From: Holophagaceae bacterium
Lineage (GTDB): Bacteria > Acidobacteriota > Holophagae > Holophagales > Holophagaceae
NCBI GenBank assembly: GCA_025353305.1
Contig: JANXQX010000084.1
Location: 1-8,603, forward strand
DNA: 8,603 nt
Reading direction: 5' to 3'
Translations under genes and position numbers: made by a program
In this document: piece by piece, positions 1-6,444 of the stretch
How the letters are laid out: each line of letters opens with the position of its first letter
How positions within the stretch are numbered: position 1 is the stretch's first letter
The notes under the pieces: model-generated
What the model was told of the DNA's origin: nothing
Databases searched by the model: none
Seen by the model: the letters and a program-made list of their open reading frames with translations, nothing else

Positions 1-1
1 C

Positions 2-634
2 GGCATCAAGGGCACCATGCATGACCTGAGCGCCACGGGCTACAAGACCGTCACCAACGTGGACCAGATCTGCGTCTTCTGCCACACGCCCCACAACGCG
101 GCCACGAACCAGATCATCCCCCTGTGGAACCACACCACGACCGGCTCCCTCTTCACACCGTACACCCTGATCAACGGCACCACGCTGAGCTACGCGAACC
201 TCCCGGGCGTGAGCCTGGCCTGCCTCTCCTGCCATGACGGCACCGTGGCCGTGGGTTCCATGGTCAATGTGCCTTACGGATTCGGTGCCGGCCAGGCGAC
301 GCCCCTCAGCTACGCCGGCGGCAGCGCCAGCAGCCAGGTGGACAAGACCACCGGCAAGATCGTCGGCTCTCACGCCCTTGGCACCGACCTGAGCAACGAT
401 CACCCCATCAACGTCGTCTACGACATCGACATGCAACCCATCACCGGCCTGGTCACTGCGAAGATTCCCCTTTACACCACCGCAGGCAAAGAGAGCACGG
501 TCACGGGCAGCACGGTTCAATGCGCCTCCTGCCACGATGTCCACAACTGGGGCGGCGCTGGCATCACCGGCGCGCCCTTCCTTCGCGTCAGCAACACGGG
601 TTCGGCCCTCTGCCTGACCTGCCACATCAAGTAA
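2..634 (+). CDS. Tetraheme c-type cytochrome (5' end outside window)
   Basis: Exported tetraheme c-type cytochrome, truncated by the left edge. The frame is open to base 2. The residues before the first in-window ATG (base 17), GIKGT, align with IRGSK of the two pentaheme paralogs downstream, so that ATG is internal and only the start and signal peptide are missing. Numbering from that ATG, CXXCH motifs lie at C19 (CVFCH, then TPH), C69 (CLSCHDG), C169 (CASCHDVH) and C199 (CLTCH, three residues from the C-terminus). Extra His in HDLS, TPHN, NDHPI and DVHN could be axial ligands. It shares with genes 5 and 6 the KHDLS-CxxCHTPH-PLWN-CLxCHDG-HPI-FLR-SALCLTCHIK layout but lacks their third heme. 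Likely role: periplasmic or surface electron carrier; no substrate can be read from sequence. Codons are strongly C-ending, unlike genes 2-4, suggesting high expression. TAA stop; a hairpin follows before gene 2. Confidence 0.9.
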   Translation, partial: GIKGTMHDLSATGYKTVTNVDQICVFCHTPHNAATNQIIPLWNHTTTGSLFTPYTLINGTTLSYANLPGVSLACLSCHDGTVAVGSMVNVPYGFGAGQATPLSYAGGSASSQVDKTTGKIVGSHALGTDLSNDHPINVVYDIDMQPITGLVTAKIPLYTTAGKESTVTGSTVQCASCHDVHNWGGAGITGAPFLRVSNTGSALCLTCHIK

Positions 635-656
635 GCACACCTCTTCTGGTTGCGGG

Positions 657-677
657 GGGGAGGCGTCTGCCTCTCCC
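657..677 (+). terminator. GC-rich hairpin between cytochrome and barrel genes
   Basis: Inverted repeat GGGGAGGC / GCCTCTCCC around a four-base GTCT loop: eight base pairs with a single bulged T (674). It starts 22 bases after the stop of the tetraheme gene and ends 39 bases before the barrel start. No clear T-run follows, so it is not a textbook intrinsic terminator. It could act as a leaky terminator or as a 3' stabilising structure that keeps cytochrome message above barrel message. The structure is seen; the function is inferred. Confidence 0.45.
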
Positions 678-716
678 TCGCTTTCCTGTGTTTCGAGCAT
701 TCCTTCTGGGGATTGC

Positions 717-2510
717 GTGAAGCCACTGCTCCTGATCCTGCTGGTGTCAGGCGTCCACGGAATCGTGGTTGCCCAGGAGTCCGTCTCCCTCGACCAGCGG
801 TTCCAGCTGCACTACAGCCGGTGGCAGGTGGGCCAGAGCGCGGCTGCCGCCACGACCCAGGCCACCTATGACTTTAACCTGGGGCTGCCTGTCCTTACCT
901 ACCGGCTCGGGGCCATAGCCCTCTTAGGATCCATGGATTACGACCACCGGTCCATCGGGGGTGAATCCAGCGGGACCTTGGGTTTGAACCGCTATGGCAT
1001 GAGGGCTACCCTCTTTCCCTACCGGCCCTTCCATCTCAGCATCGATTACAGTCGCACCCAGAGCCCCGCGATCGCTGGTTTGGAACGCATGACTGGCGAC
1101 ACCTATGGCGCACGGTTGAACTACCGGGGCCGGGCGGTGAAGGACTTCGAGATCTCTTTCAAGCGGGGCAGCGACTCACAGGCGGCCTCAAAGGAAGACT
1201 GGTCCCTTTGGACCTTGGTCGCCCGGCAGGATATCAGTGGAACCCATTTCTCGCTCACAGCCTCACACCAGGATTTTGGGGGTTCTGAAGGCCTGCGCTG
1301 GCGCAGAAGTGATCTCTACGCGGCTACGGATACGACCCTTAGCCGGGCCTGGGCCCTTCGGACGAATTTGGAGGCGGATGAGTCGGCAGGAGTGAGGGCT
1401 TTGACCACGAACCTGAATCTCACGGGAACGCTGGCCCATTGGATTTCGATTTCCTCCCTCTCTTTCGGCCAGACCGGAGGGTCTGCTACGGAGAGCCGAT
1501 CTGCCATGCTCTCTCAGTCCCTGGCCATGAATAACGAGCGCTATTCCATTTTTTCCAGCGCTGCCCTCAGTTCTGCGCAGGTCCAGGGCGGGCAAGGCGA
1601 CTCCAATCGGGGGACCCTCCTGCTGGGAGGAGCTTACAGCTTGGGGCAGGGATGGCGGGCCTCCCTCGATGTGAGCCAATCCTTCGGGACCGTGGACCAA
1701 AGGGCCACGACCTCCCAGGGGCAGCCTTGGGGCGGTGCCTACCAGTCGAATCTGAGGACGATCCACGGAGGGATCTCCCAGGGCGGGGATGTGCCGGGAA
1801 TCATCCAACGCACCCTATTCTTCCTGAGCGACCAAGGTTTCCAGCGGCGCATCGCCGAAGAGTATGCGCCTGGCTATGCCCCCTCTGAACTCGCCGCTGA
1901 GATGTCCCGGCGTAGGTTCCGTCAAAGCGGCAACTTCAATTTCGCCGGGGACCTTTACCACATACAGGCCGAGGGGAGCGAGGGCAAGTCGGATTGGGCC
2001 CGGCTCACGGGCCAGGTGAGCCTGAATGCGGGCCTGACTTTCCAAGTCATCGGGGACTGGAAAAAGGATACAGGTCTCAGCCTGCCTGGTACGCGCACGG
2101 ATTCAAAGGTGTTTTCGGTGAACGGAGCCTATCGCTTCGGGGCCTCTTCGGTGGTCACCAATGCGGGCTATTCGAAAAACGAGCAGAGCAGCATTCCGGG
2201 CAGCGAACCCTCCGGACCCGCACCCACCTTGGATCCGTCCGGCGTGGGCGCGCCTAGCCGATTTTTGTCCCTGGGATTCAATTCCAGGTTCTGGTTAATC
2301 CCCTATGGCCTGCAATGGATGAAATACGAGGACGGGTGGCAGCCATCGACCCGTACCTTAACTGGGTTCCTCACATTGAATTTCCGGCAGGTCAGCCTTC
2401 GGGTCACTTACCAATCGGCCCGGAAGGCGGACGGTTTCCGCGAAAACCGGGTCACCGTGGATTTGCTCAGGTGGTTTGATACCATCGCCTTCGGGGGGTT
2501 CAAACGCTGA
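717..2510 (+). CDS. Outer-membrane beta-barrel, putative porin of a porin-cytochrome conduit
   Basis: 597 residues from a GTG start. Residues 1-20 form a short Sec signal peptide (MKPLLLILLVSG core, probable cleavage after VVAQ or VVA). The rest has no further hydrophobic helix. It shows many short alternating polar/aromatic stretches typical of transmembrane beta-strands, such as FQLHYSRWQVG, LSIDYSRTQ, FEISFKRGS, FTLTASHQ-like and SLRVTYQSA segments, separated by Gly/Ser/Asp-rich turns. The last strand ends in FGGFKR, so the aromatic lies two residues inside the C-terminus. There is no CXXCH, no TonB box or plug that I can see, and no N-terminal CXXC as in some MtrB proteins. Length fits large barrels (MtrB/OmbB-like, about 400-800 residues). 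It lies between cytochrome genes and is coupled to the octaheme gene, which supports a conduit role; homology to a named porin is not demonstrated. The ribosome site is weak (TGGGGA four bases before GTG). Confidence 0.8.
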   Translation: MKPLLLILLVSGVHGIVVAQESVSLDQRFQLHYSRWQVGQSAAAATTQATYDFNLGLPVLTYRLGAIALLGSMDYDHRSIGGESSGTLGLNRYGMRATLFPYRPFHLSIDYSRTQSPAIAGLERMTGDTYGARLNYRGRAVKDFEISFKRGSDSQAASKEDWSLWTLVARQDISGTHFSLTASHQDFGGSEGLRWRRSDLYAATDTTLSRAWALRTNLEADESAGVRALTTNLNLTGTLAHWISISSLSFGQTGGSATESRSAMLSQSLAMNNERYSIFSSAALSSAQVQGGQGDSNRGTLLLGGAYSLGQGWRASLDVSQSFGTVDQRATTSQGQPWGGAYQSNLRTIHGGISQGGDVPGIIQRTLFFLSDQGFQRRIAEEYAPGYAPSELAAEMSRRRFRQSGNFNFAGDLYHIQAEGSEGKSDWARLTGQVSLNAGLTFQVIGDWKKDTGLSLPGTRTDSKVFSVNGAYRFGASSVVTNAGYSKNEQSSIPGSEPSGPAPTLDPSGVGAPSRFLSLGFNSRFWLIPYGLQWMKYEDGWQPSTRTLTGFLTLNFRQVSLRVTYQSARKADGFRENRVTVDLLRWFDTIAFGGFKR

Positions 2511-3838
2511 TGGGCATTGAGGAATCGGAGGCAGCGGAAGGGCTTCAGGGCTTTGATCCTGGGCTGTGCGATTTCATCGAGCGGCAGCCTCCTCCCATTC
2601 GGGCGCCCAGGGGCGGACTGCCCCGATTGCCTGGTCTCGCCTTGGGATTGCTGCTTCTAGCCTCACTGATGGGAGCGACCCAACGGAAGGGCCTCGTGGC
2701 ACCCAGCGTCGTAGAAACGAAACCCCGGCCTGTGGACCCACACCCTGGCTGCTTGGCTGCCTGCCACCAAACACATCGCCCCCTGGACATGAACGGCAGG
2801 AGAATCCTTCGGCCCGTATCCCTGGATGCCATCTGCCTCAGCTGCCACGGGGGTTCCTCCCAGCCCACTCAGGATCTGGGCGCCCTCAAGCTAGCCCAGT
2901 CCTCCGCGGTCGCCTCCCGCCATGGGATGCCGTTGGTCAAACGATCCGAGACTGCCTATCGACGGGCGGTCCAGCAGGGTTCGGCGAGGCAGGCTGGAAA
3001 GGCGGTGTCTCTGTCCGATGATTGCTCCGCCTGCCATGACGTCCACGGGAAAGAACCGGGCATGCTGAGCCGAAATGCCTTCGACACCCATGGCCAACTC
3101 CTGGGGATCAAGCCGGTCAATAACGCCCAACGGTGCTTCGGATGCCACGCGGGCCCTGATGCTGCTCCCCTCCATTTTTCTGACCCGGATCTAGGGGCCC
3201 TCTTTGGAAAAGGGAGCCTGTCCAGCCATGGCATCGGGCAAACGGCGGCGGATCGGCCGGACCTTCCGAGTCTTCGGGCGGGGGCGTTCCGGGGGAAACT
3301 CGATTGCACCTCGTGCCACGACAACCCGGACCCCAATGGGGCCAGGGGGCCTCACGCTTCACCCTATCCCTTCCTGCTGAAGGCCTCCTATGTCCGGGAG
3401 GGGGATGTGGGCAATGTGGGGGATCGCGCCAACGAGCTCTGTTTCGTGTGCCATGATCGGCACTCCATTGAATCCAACCGCTCCTTCCCCCTCCATAGAG
3501 AACATCTCTCGGGCTTCACGGGGAGAAGACCCGCGGAAAAGGAGCACAGGTCTTCCACCCATGACCCGGTTAATAGCCTTCCCTTGGGATTCAGAATGGG
3601 ACGCGCTTCCAACATGGGGGGCACCAATAGCCTGTTCGCCGGGTTCGGCGAGCCGACCCCTTGCGCCACTTGCCATGATCCCCATGGGTCCGCCAAGAAC
3701 CCTGTCCTTATCCGGTTCGACAAGTCCGTGGTGACCCGCTCTTCCGTAGGAGGGATGGACTTCTACCGGAATGGCCTTGGCCATGGGACCTGCACCCTGA
3801 CCTGCCACGGCTATGACCACATACAGACACGGTACTGA
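2510..3838 (+). CDS. Octaheme c-type cytochrome with two CXXXCH motifs
   Basis: 442 residues, eight heme-attachment motifs: C81 (CLAACH, CX3CH), C109 (CLSCH), C172 (CSACHDVH), C209 (CFGCH), C266 (CTSCH), C311 (CFVCH), C385 (CATCHDPH) and C428 (CTLTCH, CX3CH). The first and last are the less usual three-residue spacing; the six inner ones are canonical. The ATG shares its A with the barrel TGA (TGATG), implying translational coupling and matched amounts. The N-terminus is odd: about 39 mostly polar residues with Arg at 25, 31, 34 and 39 precede a hydrophobic segment (residues 40-56). It is either a long signal peptide with a poor cleavage site or an uncleaved anchor. A later TTG (2627) would remove the positive n-region, so I keep the ATG. 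Likely role: the cytochrome that loads or occupies the barrel, on the periplasmic or outer face; the sequence does not decide which. Confidence 0.88.
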   Translation: MGIEESEAAEGLQGFDPGLCDFIERQPPPIRAPRGGLPRLPGLALGLLLLASLMGATQRKGLVAPSVVETKPRPVDPHPGCLAACHQTHRPLDMNGRRILRPVSLDAICLSCHGGSSQPTQDLGALKLAQSSAVASRHGMPLVKRSETAYRRAVQQGSARQAGKAVSLSDDCSACHDVHGKEPGMLSRNAFDTHGQLLGIKPVNNAQRCFGCHAGPDAAPLHFSDPDLGALFGKGSLSSHGIGQTAADRPDLPSLRAGAFRGKLDCTSCHDNPDPNGARGPHASPYPFLLKASYVREGDVGNVGDRANELCFVCHDRHSIESNRSFPLHREHLSGFTGRRPAEKEHRSSTHDPVNSLPLGFRMGRASNMGGTNSLFAGFGEPTPCATCHDPHGSAKNPVLIRFDKSVVTRSSVGGMDFYRNGLGHGTCTLTCHGYDHIQTRY

Positions 3839-3849
3839 CTAACTCGCCC

Positions 3850-3869
3850 GCCTGGCTTTGGAGCTAGGC
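3850..3869 (+). terminator. Hairpin between octaheme cytochrome and parvulin genes
   Basis: GCCTGGCT and AGCTAGGC pair over eight positions (one G-T wobble) around a TTGG loop, beginning 12 bases after the octaheme gene's stop. No T-tract follows, so rho-independent termination would be inefficient at best. It may be an attenuator or RNA-stability element separating the conduit genes from the foldase gene. Structure seen, role inferred. Confidence 0.4.
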
Positions 3870-3898
3870 ATCCCACTCAAACTCAAAGGAATCATTCC

Positions 3899-5521
3899 AT
3901 GAACCACTTGCTAAAAGCGTTCAAAGGCCCTGCGGGTGCCACTGTCCTGGCATCCGCCCTGCTCTTCACGATTCTTGCCGGCCTGGGATGCGGCAAGCCC
4001 GCCAGGCCTGCCGCGCATGTCGGAAAGGAGTGGATCGGCCAGCCCCAATGGAAGACTTACCTCGGGGAACATCCAGCCACTTCCCCAGCGGTAGCCCTCG
4101 AAGGGCTTGTACGGAGGGAAGTAGCCTGGGAGAGTGCCCAGAAAATGGGTCTCCTGAAGGGAGAAGCGTGGGATGACTTCCTGAAACAGAGCCGAACGGG
4201 TGTTCTCGCCAAGGCCTACCTTGCGGCCCAGCCCGGGCCCCCGCCATTTACAGAGGCGCAGGCGAGAGTGCACTTCATCTCTCGTAGTGAGGAGCGCCAT
4301 GTCGTCCATCTGGTCTGTAAGACCCAGGATCAGGCCGCGGCAGCGTTGCGCAGGATCAAGGGAGGGGAATCCATCGAAAAAGCGGCTCTGGCCCTTTCCA
4401 TCGATCCATCCAAGGTCAAGAACAGCGGGGACTTGGGATGGGTCAAACGAGAGCAAGTGGTCCAGCCCTTTGGAGATGCGGTGTTCACGGCCAAGGCTGG
4501 AGACCTTTGCGGGCCCTTCAAGACCGATTACGGCTGGCATGTCGCCCTGGTCAAAGAAAGCCGGTCGCCGGGCGAGGAGGAATTCACGAAGAACAGAGTC
4601 CGCATCATGCATGAGATGGAGGAGCTGAACGAGAAGATGAAACGCCCCGCGGTGGTGAAGGCCCTCCGGGCAGAGTACCCACTGACGATTGACAAGGTGG
4701 TTCTCGGGAAGGACAGGACCACGATTGCTGCCCCCGGTGACGAGTCGCTCGTAGCGGGGAGGGTGGGAGGCAAGATCATTTCCCTCAAGAACCTGAAGGA
4801 ATTCCTCGGGGCCTATCTCAAAGTCGCGGGTCAGAGCCATGGCCTCGGGCCGGAAACCAAAGGAAGTTTCCTGGAAATCATGGCCGATGATTTGAGGTTC
4901 GCCGCGGCGGCGGAAAAAGCCGGAATGACGAAGCTTCCGGAGGTCAAGGCCCAGCTGTGGGAGGCCGAGCGGGAGGCGGCATTCACGGCCTTCTCGAAAT
5001 CGTATTTGGGGACCTACAAAGTATCGGAAGCCGAGTTGAAGGCTTACTACGGCAGCCATACCGATCGTTTTCAAGGCGTCGGATCGCTGAAGCTCTATCT
5101 GTTGGTCGCCGATGAAGTCCAGACCATCGACCGTGCCGCTCATGAAGCCTTGAAGGGAATGCCCTGGCAGAAACTGTTCGACAAATTCGCCAACAAAGCC
5201 TCCACGGGGAACTGGGATGCGGGTTGGGTGGAGGTCGGCAAATTGGGAAAAATCATTCCCGCCGAATTCATGAAGGCCATGATTGAGCGACCTCTTGGAA
5301 CCTTGGTCGGACCGGTGCCTGCACCCGAAGGCTTCATGCTGTTCAAGGTGTTGGAGCGCCAGCCAGGCCCGGTGCAGCCTTTCTCCGAATGCCAGCAGCA
5401 AGTCCAGTCCGACTACCTGAAAGAACGCGGCGTGGAGATTGTGAACCGCTACTTGGATGGGGAAGGCCGCTCTGGAATCCGCATCCAACTTTTCCCCGAA
5501 AACCTCGGGGCGGCGAAGTGA
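3899..5521 (+). CDS. Lipoprotein with tandem parvulin-type peptidyl-prolyl isomerase domains
   Basis: 540 residues; SurA/PrsA-like periplasmic foldase. A hydrophobic leader runs to C31 in LAGLGC, a degenerate lipobox (Gly rather than Leu at -3), so lipidation is probable, not certain. Residues ~45-125 form a helical SurA-N-like region. A parvulin domain spans ~133-220 with the family hallmarks GDLGWV (177-182), FGDAVF and GPFKTDYGWHV (205-215). After a helical linker (EEFTKN...MHEMEELNEKMKR), a second helical part is followed by a second, diverged parvulin-like unit at ~395-486 (WDAGWVEVGKL at 439, GPVPAPEGFMLFKV). The ribosome site is good: AAAGGA eight bases before ATG. No heme motif. It lies 60 bases after the octaheme gene, so it most likely assists folding of the barrel or of Pro-rich exported cytochromes. 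Parvulin domains are recognised from motifs; whether the second is catalytic is unknown. Confidence 0.85.
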   Translation: MNHLLKAFKGPAGATVLASALLFTILAGLGCGKPARPAAHVGKEWIGQPQWKTYLGEHPATSPAVALEGLVRREVAWESAQKMGLLKGEAWDDFLKQSRTGVLAKAYLAAQPGPPPFTEAQARVHFISRSEERHVVHLVCKTQDQAAAALRRIKGGESIEKAALALSIDPSKVKNSGDLGWVKREQVVQPFGDAVFTAKAGDLCGPFKTDYGWHVALVKESRSPGEEEFTKNRVRIMHEMEELNEKMKRPAVVKALRAEYPLTIDKVVLGKDRTTIAAPGDESLVAGRVGGKIISLKNLKEFLGAYLKVAGQSHGLGPETKGSFLEIMADDLRFAAAAEKAGMTKLPEVKAQLWEAEREAAFTAFSKSYLGTYKVSEAELKAYYGSHTDRFQGVGSLKLYLLVADEVQTIDRAAHEALKGMPWQKLFDKFANKASTGNWDAGWVEVGKLGKIIPAEFMKAMIERPLGTLVGPVPAPEGFMLFKVLERQPGPVQPFSECQQQVQSDYLKERGVEIVNRYLDGEGRSGIRIQLFPENLGAAK

Positions 5522-5562
5522 CCGCAGCTTTCCTTGCGGCTCTCAGCGTTGCCTGGAAACGC
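5522..5562 (+). terminator. Two small stem-loops after the parvulin gene
   Basis: Directly after the TGA are CCGCA/TGCGG (5522-5526 with 5535-5539) and GCGTT/AACGC (5546-5550 with 5558-5562). Each is only a five-base-pair stem and neither is followed by a T-run. They are a weak candidate for a transcript end before the promoter-like stretch that follows. Confidence 0.25.
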
Positions 5563-5567
5563 CCACT

Positions 5568-5596
5568 TTGATGCACATCTCCAACTTCAATATTTT
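5568..5596 (+). promoter_or_regulatory. Candidate sigma-70-type promoter upstream of the pentaheme pair
   Basis: TTGATG (5568-5573), a 17-base spacer and TATTTT (5591-5596) lie inside an AT-rich patch (about 5565-5615) that stands out from the GC-rich surroundings. The predicted transcript start would be near 5603, leaving a leader of about 68 bases before the ATG at 5671. Each box matches four of six consensus positions, so this is suggestive only. It would let the two pentaheme genes be transcribed apart from genes 1-4. Confidence 0.35.
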
Positions 5597-5670
5597 TAGG
5601 CCCTTTTAATTTCTTGAACCAGACATGGGAGCCCGGCGTGCGATACGAACTCGATCGGCGAACGCATTCG

Positions 5671-6423
5671 ATGTTTGCGGCCGGGCGACGGCGAACCGCG
5701 TTAGGTCAGAGGTTACGTCTATTGGCATCGGGATATCGCTGGAGGATCAGCCTCATTCCGCTGCTGGCGTTCATCACTGTCAGCCTCGCCCACGCGGATT
5801 CCATACGTGGCTCGAAGCACGACCTGTCGAACGCTTCCAACCCAGATTCGAGCCAAGTCTGCCTCTACTGCCACACGCCGCACCATGCCAACAATGCGCT
5901 CAGCGGAATCCAGGCTCCCCTGTGGAATCGCTACGTCGACACCACCAAGGCCTACATCGTGTTTTCAAGCCCCACCATGAACACCACTCCGGGCAGCCCG
6001 AGCACCACGGTGTCCGCGGTATGCCTCGGCTGCCACGATGGGAGCGTCAGTTCCGCCACGGTCTATGGGGTATCAGGTTCGGATAAACACAACTTGATCA
6101 ACCGTCCCGATCTGAACGAGGGCGCGGCCTCCGCCCAGTGCAACAAATGCCACGTGATCCATGGTTTCGGCCTGCCAAAGACACTGAAATTGGGAAAGAA
6201 CCTGAGCAACATGCATCCCATCGCCATGACCTACCCCACCGTAGCCCAGGACCCGGCGTTCAACCAGCCGCCGGATCTTCAGAAGGGATGGTCGGATCTG
6301 AAGCTTTTCATCGGGAAGGTGGAATGCCCCACCTGCCACGCGGTGCATGATCCCGCCAGCAAACCCTTCCTGCGGAAGTCCAACAGCGGCAGCGCGCTCT
6401 GTTTGACCTGCCACATCAAGTAA
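5671..6423 (+). CDS. Pentaheme c-type cytochrome, paralog 1
   Basis: 250 residues from ATG 5671. A Sec signal peptide with an Arg-rich n-region and the core ISLIPLLAFITVSLAHA is probably cleaved before DS at about residue 43. Heme motifs: C64 (CLYCHTPH), C118 (CLGCHDG), C157 (CNKCH), C219 (CPTCHAVHD) and C244 (CLTCH), the last ending three residues from the C-terminus. The start is uncertain: the frame stays open to a TTG at 5614, which would add 19 non-signal-like residues and has no ribosome site. A TTG at 5722 has AGAGG nine bases upstream and would leave a more typical 29-residue-scale signal peptide. The mature part is, by eye, around 60% identical to gene 6, and more distantly related to gene 1, which lacks heme 3. 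Likely a soluble periplasmic or exported electron carrier; a specific partner cannot be read from sequence. Confidence 0.88.
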   Translation: MFAAGRRRTALGQRLRLLASGYRWRISLIPLLAFITVSLAHADSIRGSKHDLSNASNPDSSQVCLYCHTPHHANNALSGIQAPLWNRYVDTTKAYIVFSSPTMNTTPGSPSTTVSAVCLGCHDGSVSSATVYGVSGSDKHNLINRPDLNEGAASAQCNKCHVIHGFGLPKTLKLGKNLSNMHPIAMTYPTVAQDPAFNQPPDLQKGWSDLKLFIGKVECPTCHAVHDPASKPFLRKSNSGSALCLTCHIK

Positions 6424-6444
6424 TTTCTCTGAACGGAGTCCGCC

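Noticed and set aside
17..19. ATG at base 17 as the start of gene 1
   Set aside because: The frame is open upstream, there is no signal peptide after this ATG, and the preceding residues align with the paralogs' mature N-terminus.
3911..5488. Long open frame (525 codons) on the minus strand opposite the parvulin gene
   Set aside because: It is a shadow of the GC-rich plus-strand gene, which has a ribosome site, a leader with a Cys near the lipobox position and recognisable parvulin motifs. The reverse frame shows none of these.
5522..5670. Possible cyclic-dinucleotide (GEMM) riboswitch, which often sits upstream of cytochromes in Geobacter and relatives
   Set aside because: The conserved ACGCAAAG-type core and the tetraloop/receptor elements are not visible in this leader or in the 7171-7647 gap.
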